This document shows, in pieces, positions 15,335-23,412 of a stretch of DNA of 64,000 nucleotides (the stretch's first letter is position 1; each line of letters starts with the position of its first letter). The stretch lies in the NCBI GenBank assembly GCA_035707105.1, contig DASSUI010000040.1, forward strand, positions 1 to 64,000, given 5' to 3'. Both the position numbers and the translations under genes were made by a program. Under the pieces are notes generated by a model, which saw only the letters and a program-made list of their open reading frames with translations, was not told the DNA's origin and did not search any database. The DNA is from JACDAN01 sp035707105. GTDB lineage: Bacteria > Actinomycetota > Thermoleophilia > Gaiellales > Gaiellaceae.

Positions 15335-16357
15335 GAACTCGAGCTTCCGGCGCCGCTCGTGGCGCTCGAGCGCGAGCTCGATCAGCCGGTCGAGGAGGTC
15401 CGGGTAGGGGATCCCCGAGGCCTCGAAGAGCTTGGCGTAGACGCTCGTCGCCGTGAAGCCCGGGATTGTGTTCAGCTCGTTGACGAGCACCTCGCCGTCG
15501 CTCCGCACGAAGCAGTCCGCCCGCGCCATGCCCTCGCAGTCGGTGGCGACGAACGCCTCCACGGAGAGCTGCTGCACCCGCTCGATCGTCTCCTCGGGAA
15601 TCTCCGGCGGGATGACGAGGTCCATCCCGCCCTCGTCGTACTTCGCCGAGTAGTCGTACCAGTCGACGCCGGAGAACCCGTGCGCCCGGATCTCGCCGGG
15701 CAGCGACGCGATCGGCTCCTTGTTCCCGAGCACCCCGACCTCGACCTCCACGCCGGACACGAACTCCTCGATCAGCACCTTCTCGTCGTGCCGCCGCGCG
15801 AGGTCGACCGCCGCCTGCAGCTCGTCCTGCGCGCCCACTTTCGTGATCCCGACCGACGACCCGAGCCGCGCCGGCTTCACGAAGACCGGGTAGCCGAACG
15901 GATTCTCCGGCCGGTCCCCGTTCCGCACTGTCACCGACCGCGTGACGGGGATCCCCTTGTCACGGCAGACGGCCTTGAAGAGATCCTTGTCCATGCACAG
16001 GGCCGAGGCCGTCACCCCGGCGCCGACGTACGGGACGCCGGCAAGCTCGAGCAGGCCCTGGACCGTGCCGTCCTCGCCGAACGGCCCGTGCAGGATCGGC
16101 AGGACCACGTCGACCCGGCCGAGCGCCTCGGGCGGGGAGCCGGTCGGCACCGGCAGCGTCTCCGCGACCGGCCGCTGGAGCTCCCTCTGCTCCCCCGTTC
16201 CGAGCTCCCACCGCCCATCGCGGTGGATCTCGATCGTCTCCACGTCGTACCGGTCGGGGTCGAGCCCCTCGATCACGGATCGGGCAGAGGCGACCGAGAT
16301 CTCGTGCTCGCTCGAGCGCCCGCCCGCGATGACTGCGACGCGGTAGCGCCGGCTCAC
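15332..16357 (-). CDS. ddl: D-alanine--D-alanine ligase
   Basis: ATP-grasp enzyme that joins two D-alanines for peptidoglycan precursors in the cytoplasm. At 341 residues it matches the family. Seen: GGRSSEHEISVASARSV near the N-terminus, LHGPFGEDGTVQGLLE, the cap-loop region KPARLGSSVGI, EEFVSGVEVEVGVLG and metal ligands in VNELNTIPGFT. ATG 16357 overlaps the pknB stop (ATGA), placing it last in the wall-synthesis operon. The stop codon lies in palindromic repeat R3, so the element has fused to or replaced the original gene end. Confidence 0.95.
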   Translation of the reverse strand: MSRRYRVAVIAGGRSSEHEISVASARSVIEGLDPDRYDVETIEIHRDGRWELGTGEQRELQRPVAETLPVPTGSPPEALGRVDVVLPILHGPFGEDGTVQGLLELAGVPYVGAGVTASALCMDKDLFKAVCRDKGIPVTRSVTVRNGDRPENPFGYPVFVKPARLGSSVGITKVGAQDELQAAVDLARRHDEKVLIEEFVSGVEVEVGVLGNKEPIASLPGEIRAHGFSGVDWYDYSAKYDEGGMDLVIPPEIPEETIERVQQLSVEAFVATDCEGMARADCFVRSDGEVLVNELNTIPGFTATSVYAKLFEASGIPYPDLLDRLIELALERHERRRKLEF

Positions 16358-18300
16358 GGCGTCGGCGGAGGCGGCGGCTCGAGCTCCTGGTACCGCCCGA
16401 CGTAGATGATCACCTGCGAGCCCGGTTCGGCCTGCTCGCCGCCCGGCGGAGTCTGGGTGATCACGATGCCGTCCTCGTCCGGATTCGTCGTCGGGGTGTC
16501 GCGAACGAGCACGCGCCAGCCCTCGTTCTGGAGCGTCGCCCTCGCGCTCGCCTCCTCCTCGCCGACGACGTCCGGCACCGCGGTGGTCGAGATCCCGGTC
16601 GAGACGTTCAGGGTGACCCGGGTGCCAGGCGGCGCGAGCGTCCCGGCGCCGGGGCTCATGCCGACCACCGTGCCCTTCGGCTCGGGCGCCTCGACGTCCC
16701 GGCGCACCGGCGTGAAGCCGGCTTCGCGCAGCGCCGCCGCCGCGTCGTCGAACGACCGGCCGACGACGTCCGGCAGGCCCGTCTGCTGCGGTCCCTTCGA
16801 GATGTTGAGGCGCACGTCGCTGCCCTCGACGATGCTCGTGCCGCCCTTCGGATCCTGCGCGATCACGGTCCCCTCCGGCTCGTCCGAGAAGATGTTGACG
16901 ACGCTCGGGATCAGGCCGGCCGCACGTAACGTCGCGACGGCGTCCGACCGCTCGGCGCCCACCACGTCCGGCACCTGCACCCGCGGCTTCCCGGTCGAGA
17001 CGAAGTAGCGGACGACGTTCCCCTTCTGGATCCGCTCCCCCGCGTCCGGCGACTGGCGGATGACGATCCCGCGCGGCACGTCCTCGCTCGACTCGTTCAC
17101 CTGGACGGGCTTGAGACCGGCGTTCTGGATCCGCTTCCGCGCGACCGGCGCGCGAACGCCCTCGACGAACGGGACCGCCACCGGCTTCGTCTCGCTGATC
17201 TCGTCCTGGATCTGCTGCCAGACGTAGACGCCGGCGACGAGGGCGCCGACGAGCAGGAGCCCGGTGAGGAGCCAGGGCCAGAAGGTCCTGCGGCGGCGGG
17301 GCGGCTCGTACTCGTAGTACTCCCGCTCCCGATACCGGGTCGGCGGCTGAGGCGGCGTAACGACCGGGCGGCGGGAGATCATCGTCGGCGCGGACTCGGC
17401 GAGACCGGCCCCGGCCAGCACGGCCGTGGCTGCGTCGGCTGTCTCCGCCGTCACGCCGCCGCCCGCCGCGACCCGCGCGAGCTCGGCGTCCATCTCCTCG
17501 GCGCTCTCGAACCGCTCCGCTGGATCCTTCGCGAGCGCCCGCAGCACGACCATGTCGAGGTCGGGCGGGACCTCGGCCCGCAGGGACGAGGGCGGCTTCG
17601 GGATCTCCGACAGGTGCTTCATCGCGATCTCGAGCGGGGTCTCGCCGGTGAACGGCAGCTGGCCGGTCAGGAGCTCGTAGAGGACGATGCCGACGGAGTA
17701 GATGTCCGACCGCTGGTCGACCGGCGCGCCGCGCGCCTGCTCCGGCGAGAGGTACTGCGCGGTCCCGACGATCGAGCCCGCCTCCGTCATCTGGCTGGCC
17801 GAGGTGCGCGAGATCCCGAAGTCCGTCACCTTGTACCGCCGCTCCGCGCCCTCCTGTGCGAGCAGGACGTTGTGCGGCTTGACGTCGCGATGGACGATCC
17901 CGCCGCGGTGGGCGAACCCGAGCGCACGCAGAATCTGGCGGGTGGCGTCGACGGCGGCGTCGATCGGCAGCGGCCCCTCGGCGACGATCCTGTCCTTCAG
18001 ACTCCGCCCCTCGAGGTACTCCATCGCGATGTAGTAGGTGCCCTCGGCCTCGCCCCGGTCGTAGATCGAGACGATGTTCGGATGGGAGAGGCCGGCCGCG
18101 TTCTTCGCCTCGCGGCGGAAGCGCTCGACGAACGAGTCGTCGCTCGCATGCCGGTCGTTCAGGATCTTGATCGCGACGTTGCGGCCGAGCTCCTCGTCCT
18201 CCGCCAGGTAGACGTTCGCCATCCCGCCGGACCCGAGGCGCCGGAGGATGCGGTAGCGCCCGTCGAAGAGTGTGTTGATCAGGGTGTCCGAGACCGCCAT
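16354..18300 (-). CDS. pknB: Ser/Thr protein kinase with four PASTA domains (PknB type)
   Basis: A 648-residue transmembrane kinase that couples wall status to division and growth. Kinase motifs: GSGGMANVY, Lys45, HRDVKPHN (HRD 137-139), DFG 160-162. One transmembrane helix lies near residues 363-385, followed by four extracellular PASTA repeats, each beginning near (V/L)P-x-V-x-G, which bind muropeptides or lipid II in homologues. A proline-rich tail ends PPPPPTP. ATG 18300 is chosen because it lies 4 nt after the pbpA stop and starts MAVSDTLINTLFDGRY; the upstream extension only reads through pbpA. The partner phosphatase PstP is in the same operon. Confidence 0.94.
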   Translation of the reverse strand: MAVSDTLINTLFDGRYRILRRLGSGGMANVYLAEDEELGRNVAIKILNDRHASDDSFVERFRREAKNAAGLSHPNIVSIYDRGEAEGTYYIAMEYLEGRSLKDRIVAEGPLPIDAAVDATRQILRALGFAHRGGIVHRDVKPHNVLLAQEGAERRYKVTDFGISRTSASQMTEAGSIVGTAQYLSPEQARGAPVDQRSDIYSVGIVLYELLTGQLPFTGETPLEIAMKHLSEIPKPPSSLRAEVPPDLDMVVLRALAKDPAERFESAEEMDAELARVAAGGGVTAETADAATAVLAGAGLAESAPTMISRRPVVTPPQPPTRYREREYYEYEPPRRRRTFWPWLLTGLLLVGALVAGVYVWQQIQDEISETKPVAVPFVEGVRAPVARKRIQNAGLKPVQVNESSEDVPRGIVIRQSPDAGERIQKGNVVRYFVSTGKPRVQVPDVVGAERSDAVATLRAAGLIPSVVNIFSDEPEGTVIAQDPKGGTSIVEGSDVRLNISKGPQQTGLPDVVGRSFDDAAAALREAGFTPVRRDVEAPEPKGTVVGMSPGAGTLAPPGTRVTLNVSTGISTTAVPDVVGEEEASARATLQNEGWRVLVRDTPTTNPDEDGIVITQTPPGGEQAEPGSQVIIYVGRYQELEPPPPPTP

Positions 18301-18304
18301 CTGT

Positions 18305-19786
18305 CTAACGCTCCGAGTTCGACGGTAGACGGAGGAGCGCCTGCATGATCTGCTTCGCGATCGGAGCGGCAACGGTTCCACCCGTGGCGCTCTGGTTCTG
18401 CAGGTAGACGGCGACCGCGACCTGCGGGCGGTCGACCGGCGCGAAAGAGATGAAGCCCGCGACGTTCCGGCCCGACCGGCCCGTCTCCGCGGTGCCCGTC
18501 TTGCCCGCGACCCGGACCCCGGCGATCTGGGCGGCGGTCCCGGTGCCGCCCGAGACGACCGACTCCATCATCCCCTTGAGCTGCTCGGCGGTGTCGGACT
18601 TGATCGCCCGCCGCAGCTCGTCCGGCTTCATCCGCTGGACGATGGAGCCGTCCGGCGCTCGCACCCGGTCGGTCAGGTACGGCTCCATGACGACGCCGCC
18701 GTTGGCGACGGTCGCGGCGACCATCGCCATCTGCATCGGCGTGACGAGCATCCGCTCCTGGCCAAAAGCGAGCCGGCCCGGGTCGGAGCGGCCCTCCTGC
18801 GACTCCGGCACGAGCCTGCCGCCCTGGTAGAGGCCGCTCGGCGCGCGCTCGTCGGCGGGGAGGTCGACCGGCGGGTCCTCGTAGAAGCCGAACTTCCGTG
18901 CGTAGTCGAGGATCACCTCCGCGCCCAGCTCCTTCCCCATCTCGCAGAACGACGAGTTGATCGAGTGCTGGAGCGCCTGCCCGAAGCTCACGCGTCCAAA
19001 CGGGCTGGAGGTGTCGTAGTTGTTCACGCGCTGCCCGTACTCGACGCAGTAGCCGGGGTCGACGAAGGTGGACTCCGGCGTGTAGCGCCCCGAGTCGAGA
19101 GCGGCCGCCGCCGTCACGACCTTGAAGGTCGAGCCGGGGATGAAGAGGCCGGCGGTCCCTCGGTTCAGCAGAGGCGCGACGGGACAGGGGCCGCGGGGCC
19201 GCTGGACAGCCGCGAAGTTCCTCTCCACGAGGTTCGGGTCGAACGTCGGGCTCGAGGCGAGCACGAGCACCTTTCCGGTGGACGGCTCGAGCGCGACAAC
19301 CGCGCCGCACTGGCCGCCGAGGGCGTCGAGCGCGACCTTCTGCGCCCGCCACCGGATCGTCGTGATGATGTCGTTGCCCTCGATCGTCTTGCCACGGAGC
19401 TCGTCCAGCGTCGTGTCCAGCACCGTGCTCAAATTCCGGTTCGCGCCCGTCAGGAAGTCGTTCCGCGACCGTTCTAGCCCCGTGCGCGACCGGGCGCGCG
19501 TCGAGTACCCGACGGCGTGCGCGGTGAGCGGCCCCTTCGGGTAGCGGCGGAAGTAGAACGTCTGGCCGGACACGCGCTGCCGCCGGTTCACCGCGAGGCG
19601 TGTCACCCCGTCGCCGGCGTAGATCAGCCCGCGCTTGATGGTGAACTGCGCGACCACCTTGATCGCGTTGTCTTGGCGCTCGGCGAGGTCCGGCGCGGCC
19701 CACGCCTGCCAGTACGTCGTGCCGACGATCAGCGAGGTGACGAGCACGAGGCCGGCGACGGCGAGCCGCGAGATCTGCTGGTTCAC
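18305..19786 (-). CDS. pbpA: penicillin-binding protein A-like class B transpeptidase
   Basis: A 493-residue D,D-transpeptidase that cross-links peptidoglycan, anchored by one N-terminal helix (about residues 7-27). Active-site motifs: Ser219-x-x-Lys222 in GSTFKVV, SIN (275-277) and KTGTA (near 434). The N-terminal non-catalytic domain is short, like PbpA of mycobacteria. It lies between rodA and pknB in the conserved actinobacterial order and is presumably a partner of RodA and a substrate of the kinase. GTG 19786 is separated from the rodA stop by 167 nt, unlike the other, overlapping, genes of the cluster. Confidence 0.94.
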   Translation of the reverse strand: MNQQISRLAVAGLVLVTSLIVGTTYWQAWAAPDLAERQDNAIKVVAQFTIKRGLIYAGDGVTRLAVNRRQRVSGQTFYFRRYPKGPLTAHAVGYSTRARSRTGLERSRNDFLTGANRNLSTVLDTTLDELRGKTIEGNDIITTIRWRAQKVALDALGGQCGAVVALEPSTGKVLVLASSPTFDPNLVERNFAAVQRPRGPCPVAPLLNRGTAGLFIPGSTFKVVTAAAALDSGRYTPESTFVDPGYCVEYGQRVNNYDTSSPFGRVSFGQALQHSINSSFCEMGKELGAEVILDYARKFGFYEDPPVDLPADERAPSGLYQGGRLVPESQEGRSDPGRLAFGQERMLVTPMQMAMVAATVANGGVVMEPYLTDRVRAPDGSIVQRMKPDELRRAIKSDTAEQLKGMMESVVSGGTGTAAQIAGVRVAGKTGTAETGRSGRNVAGFISFAPVDRPQVAVAVYLQNQSATGGTVAAPIAKQIMQALLRLPSNSER

Positions 19787-19953
19787 GGACGGTCACCGTC
19801 CAGACAGATCGTGCGTTCCGGCCACGAAACCCCCGCGTCGCAAGGACGCAGGCTGCGTTCGTAGCCGGAGGCTACGGGCGCAGGTGAGGACGCCGCGAGG
19901 CGGACGGTTACAGCGCGCCGGGGCGTGCGAGATGGCTGGATGGAGGCCGTCAT
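19787..19953. other. rodA-pbpA intergenic region with hairpins
   Basis: A 167-nt gap inside an otherwise tightly overlapped operon. It contains the stem-loop GTAGCC-GGA-GGCTAC (near 19860) and flanking GC-rich inverted repeats around GGACGC and GCGTCC. No ORF with a family match is seen. It could be a partial terminator, an RNA-processing site or the leader of pbpA. Confidence 0.4.
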
Positions 19954-21222
19954 CTAAGCCCGCCCCATCCGTTCGTTCGCGCGGTCGGAGACGAGGAGCA
20001 GCCCGGCGAGGAGCACGAAGTTCGCGACGATGCTCGAGCCGCCGTAGCTGACGAACGGCAGCGTGATCCCGGTGAGCGGGATGATCCGGACGATCCCGCC
20101 GACGATGATGAACGTCTGAAGCGTGAAGCAGAACGTCAGGCCGACTGCGAGCAGCTTGGAGAAGCCGTCCTGGGCCAGCATCGCGATCCGGAAGCCGCGG
20201 GCCGCGAAGAGCATGTAGACGAGCAGGAACGCCGAGATCCCGACCAGGCCGAGCTCCTGGGCGAGCGCCGAATAGATGAAGTCCGTGCTCACGTACGGGA
20301 TCAGCGGGTTGCCGTCGGCGTCGGTGAACGTCCCCTGGCCGAATCCGGTGCCGCCGAAGTGGCCGTTCGCGATCGCATAGATCGACTGGATCGTCTGGTA
20401 CCCGCCGCCGTCGGCGTCGCTCCACGGGTCGAGCCACATCCGGACCCGCTCCGCGACGCGGCCGATCTGCGTGTAGACGAGCGCGGCGCCGCCGACGAAC
20501 ATCGCGGCACCGGCCACGACGAACCAGATCTGCGCCGTCGCGACGTAGAGCATCGCGAGGAAGATCCCGAAGTACAGGAGCCCGCCGCCGAGGTCGTTCG
20601 TCAGCACCAGGACGGCCATCGCGCCGCCCCAGATGAGGAGCAGCGGGCCGAGATCCTTGAGCCTCGCCTGCGCGAGCACCTCGCGCTTCTCGCGGAGGTA
20701 GCCGGCGAGGAAGACGATCAGGAAGATCTTCGCGAACTCGCCCGGCTGGAAGCGCATCGGCCCGAGCTCGACCCACAGCCGCGCGCCGTTCACGGTCTGG
20801 CCGACGACGGGCATCGCCGGGAGCGCGAGGAGCACGAGCGCGCCGATCCCGAACAGGTACTTGTAGCTCTCGAGCCGCCGGTAGTCGCGCCGCAGCGCCA
20901 GCAGGGTCCCGGCGAAGGCGGCCAGCCCGATCACGATCCAGAGACCCTGGCGGAACGCCTCGTCCTCGTTCAGCCGGTAGATCTCGGTCAAACCGATGCC
21001 GGTCAGCAGGCCCGCCATGGGCAGGAGATACGGGTCGGCGTTCGGCACCGTGACCCGCGTGACCACATGGGCGGCGACGTAGAGGCCGAGGAAGAAGAGC
21101 GCGTAGGACAGCGACCCCGTGCTGACGACCTCCTGGCGCGCGATGTAGACGCTCGCGAACGCCGTGCCGACGAGCATGCCGACGACGACCAGACTGAAGA
21201 GCTCCCGCGTCCGCGCGCTCAT
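19954..21222 (-). CDS. rodA: SEDS peptidoglycan glycosyltransferase (RodA/FtsW family)
   Basis: A 422-residue integral membrane enzyme that polymerises lipid II into glycan strands, acting with PbpA. About ten transmembrane segments are evident. SEDS family marks: GARLWVELGPMRFQPGEFAKI, LTNDLGGGLLYFGIF and a C-terminal PLTGITLPFVSYGGSS. RodA and FtsW cannot be separated firmly by eye; the name follows its place next to pbpA. ATG 21222 overlaps the pstP stop as ATGA. Confidence 0.93.
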   Translation of the reverse strand: MSARTRELFSLVVVGMLVGTAFASVYIARQEVVSTGSLSYALFFLGLYVAAHVVTRVTVPNADPYLLPMAGLLTGIGLTEIYRLNEDEAFRQGLWIVIGLAAFAGTLLALRRDYRRLESYKYLFGIGALVLLALPAMPVVGQTVNGARLWVELGPMRFQPGEFAKIFLIVFLAGYLREKREVLAQARLKDLGPLLLIWGGAMAVLVLTNDLGGGLLYFGIFLAMLYVATAQIWFVVAGAAMFVGGAALVYTQIGRVAERVRMWLDPWSDADGGGYQTIQSIYAIANGHFGGTGFGQGTFTDADGNPLIPYVSTDFIYSALAQELGLVGISAFLLVYMLFAARGFRIAMLAQDGFSKLLAVGLTFCFTLQTFIIVGGIVRIIPLTGITLPFVSYGGSSIVANFVLLAGLLLVSDRANERMGRA

Positions 21223-22160
21223 AGGTTGTCGATCAGCCAGAGCACGGCGGCGGCGGCGATCAGGAGGATCGCCAGCGCCGTCACGATCGGCAGCGCACGT
21301 CCGCGCCGTTTGGAGGGCTCCGCGAGCGCGGCCGCTTCGTCGGGCGGCACGACCGCGGTGTCCACGGCCGGCACCGCGTCGATACCGGACAGCGTGTCCT
21401 CGTCCGGCTCGTCCCCGAGGGCGGGGGCCTGCTCGGTGACCGCCGTGTCCGAGCCGCCCTCGTCGACCTCGAAGAACACGACCGTGATGTTGTCCTCGCC
21501 GCCTACCCGGTTCGCGGCGCCGACGAGCGCCTTGGCCGCCTCGTCGAGGTCGTCCCGGTGCTGCTCGACGGCCTCGATGATCGACCGGTCGTCGACCATG
21601 TCCGTCAGCCCGTCGGAGCAGATGAGGAACAGATCCCCCTCGGCCGGCTCGATCGCGAAGGTGTCCACGTCGACGTCCGGCTCGGTTCCGACCGCGCGTG
21701 TGATCACCGAGCGCTGCGGGTGGGCCTCGGCCTCCTCGGGCGTCAGGCGCCCGCTCCGGACCAGCTCGGCGACCAGCGAGTGGTCGTCGGTCAGCTGCTC
21801 GATCGAGCCCGTGCGGATGAGATAGGCGCGGGAGTCCCCCACGTGGCCGAAGACCACCCGGTCGCCCTCGACCAGCGCGACGGTCATCGTCGTCCCCATC
21901 CCCGCGGCCTCGCGGTCCTCGCTCGCGCGCCGGAACACCCGCCGGTTCGCCTCCTGGATGAGCGCCGTCACGCGGTCCTCGCCCGTCGAGCCGTCGGCGG
22001 AGCCCTCCTTCAGAGCGGCGGCCGCGAGGCCCGACGCAACCTCGCCGGCGTTCGCGCCGCCCATGCCGTCGGCGACGGCGAAGAGCGGCGGCTCGACGAC
22101 GTACGTGTCCTCGTTGTGCCGGCGCTTGCGGCCCGGGTGTGTGGCGACGCCGACCTTCAC
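21219..22160 (-). CDS. pstP: PP2C-family protein phosphatase (PstP type)
   Basis: A 313-residue metal-dependent Ser/Thr phosphatase that reverses the neighbouring kinases. The N-terminal catalytic domain (about 1-235) has RRHNEDT, FAVADGMGG, GTTMTVAL, GHVGDSRAY, LTDDHS, SDGLTDMVDD and GGEDNITVV, which together supply the PP2C metal ligands. An acidic linker leads to one C-terminal transmembrane helix (about 290-310) and a very short outer tail, whereas mycobacterial PstP has a longer extracellular domain. ATG 22160 overlaps the fhaB stop by 4 nt. Confidence 0.94.
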   Translation of the reverse strand: MKVGVATHPGRKRRHNEDTYVVEPPLFAVADGMGGANAGEVASGLAAAALKEGSADGSTGEDRVTALIQEANRRVFRRASEDREAAGMGTTMTVALVEGDRVVFGHVGDSRAYLIRTGSIEQLTDDHSLVAELVRSGRLTPEEAEAHPQRSVITRAVGTEPDVDVDTFAIEPAEGDLFLICSDGLTDMVDDRSIIEAVEQHRDDLDEAAKALVGAANRVGGEDNITVVFFEVDEGGSDTAVTEQAPALGDEPDEDTLSGIDAVPAVDTAVVPPDEAAALAEPSKRRGRALPIVTALAILLIAAAAVLWLIDNL

Positions 22161-22639
22161 GCCTCGAACCTCAGGTCCGTCTCGCCGACGCGGATGACGT
22201 CGCCCGGCGCGAGCTTCCGCGGCCGGTCGAGCCTACTCCCGTTCACGAACGTGCCGTTCGTCGATCCGACGTCCTCGACCCACACTCCGTCCCGGCGCGG
22301 CTCCACCCGGGCGTGGTGCGCCGACGCGAACTCGTCGTCCCCCAGATCCATGTCGTTGTCGTGCGAGCGCCCGATCGTCACCGGCGCCGAGTCCAGCGTC
22401 CGCTCGCTGTCCGGCTTCAGCGCCGGGCTCGAGAGCACGACAAGGCTGCCGGTGCGGGCGCGCGGGCCGAGGCCGGCCGCTGCCGCCTGCTGCGGCGCGA
22501 GCATGAAGCTCTCCTGCGGGAGGCGCACGTCGCGGGCGACGGTCCGCACGATCCGCCAGATGAAGAGGTACAGCAGCACGAGAAAGGCCACCTTCAGACC
22601 GAGCAGGACGGCCTCGACCTCGACGTCGGCGACGATCAT
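22157..22639 (-). CDS. fhaB: membrane-anchored FHA domain protein
   Basis: A 160-residue protein with an N-terminal transmembrane helix (about residues 8-27) and a cytoplasmic FHA phosphothreonine-binding domain (about 78-155), seen as IGRSHDNDMDL, SAHHARVEP and STNGTFVNG. It is the FhaB/FipA-type partner that docks phosphorylated proteins such as PknB or wall enzymes in other actinobacteria. ATG 22639 overlaps the fhaA stop as ATGA and gives the proper short N-terminus; the much longer frame upstream is the wrong frame over fhaA and the kinase. Confidence 0.92.
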   Translation of the reverse strand: MIVADVEVEAVLLGLKVAFLVLLYLFIWRIVRTVARDVRLPQESFMLAPQQAAAAGLGPRARTGSLVVLSSPALKPDSERTLDSAPVTIGRSHDNDMDLGDDEFASAHHARVEPRRDGVWVEDVGSTNGTFVNGSRLDRPRKLAPGDVIRVGETDLRFEA

Positions 22640-23391
22640 TTCGGCCGCCTGAAGACGAGCTCCGTCGACCCGAGGGTGATCCGGTCCTCGTCGTCGAGCC
22701 TCGCTCGTTTCAGCGCGCGGCCGTTGACCGCGACGCCGTTCGTGGAGTCGAGGTCGACGATCCAGAAGGTCGTGCCCTCCTGGCGGATCTCCGCGTGCCG
22801 CCGGGAGATGTTCGGGTCGGCGACGCGGATGTCGCTGTCCTTCGACCGGCCGATGACGACGACCGGTTTCTCGAGCGGGTGCGGCGAGCCGTCCACCATC
22901 AGCGTCGCCGGCTCGGGCTCCATGCCCAGCTCCTCGGCGGAGACGGCCTCGGTCTCCGACGGCGCCGCCCGGTAGATGCGAGTCGCGCCCGGCTCGACCT
23001 CGGGCGCGGGAGGCTCGTCCGGGAGCTCCCGCTGGATCATCCGGTTCGAGATCCCGAAAAGGCCGACCTCGAGGTCCTCGTCCGTCCGGAACGTGACCTG
23101 CGGACGGGAGAGCAGCTGGTACCCCTCGCGACGGCCGTGCTCGGCGAGGTACTCCTCGAGCTCCTTGACGAGAGCCGGCTCGTAGCTCTCGAACTGGGCC
23201 CTGTCCTTCGGGGACAGGTAGACGACGTACTCGTTCGGCGCGTAGACCTGCGAGACGGAGACCATCTTGTAGTCGTCCATCTCCTTCGCCAGCTTCCGCG
23301 CCAGCTCGACCGGTTGCACGTTGCGGCGGAAGGCGCGTCCGAACGCGCCTTCGAAGAGCGACTCGATCTTTTGCTCGATCGTCCTGAGCAC
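22636..23391 (-). CDS. fhaA: DUF3662 and FHA domain protein
   Basis: A 251-residue cytoplasmic FhaA-type protein. Residues 1-115 form the DUF3662 domain that starts LRTIEQKIESLFEGAFGRAF and contains NVQPVELARKLAKEMDD. A flexible linker is followed by a C-terminal FHA domain (about 170-248) with IGRSKDSDIRV, SRRHAEI and DSTNGVAVNG. FhaA homologues bind phosphorylated MviN and other wall factors. GTG 23391 is the first gene after the kinase at 23413, with 21 nt between them. Confidence 0.93.
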   Translation of the reverse strand: MLRTIEQKIESLFEGAFGRAFRRNVQPVELARKLAKEMDDYKMVSVSQVYAPNEYVVYLSPKDRAQFESYEPALVKELEEYLAEHGRREGYQLLSRPQVTFRTDEDLEVGLFGISNRMIQRELPDEPPAPEVEPGATRIYRAAPSETEAVSAEELGMEPEPATLMVDGSPHPLEKPVVVIGRSKDSDIRVADPNISRRHAEIRQEGTTFWIVDLDSTNGVAVNGRALKRARLDDEDRITLGSTELVFRRPK

Positions 23392-23412
23392 GCGGCGACC
23401 TGGGCGCCGAGT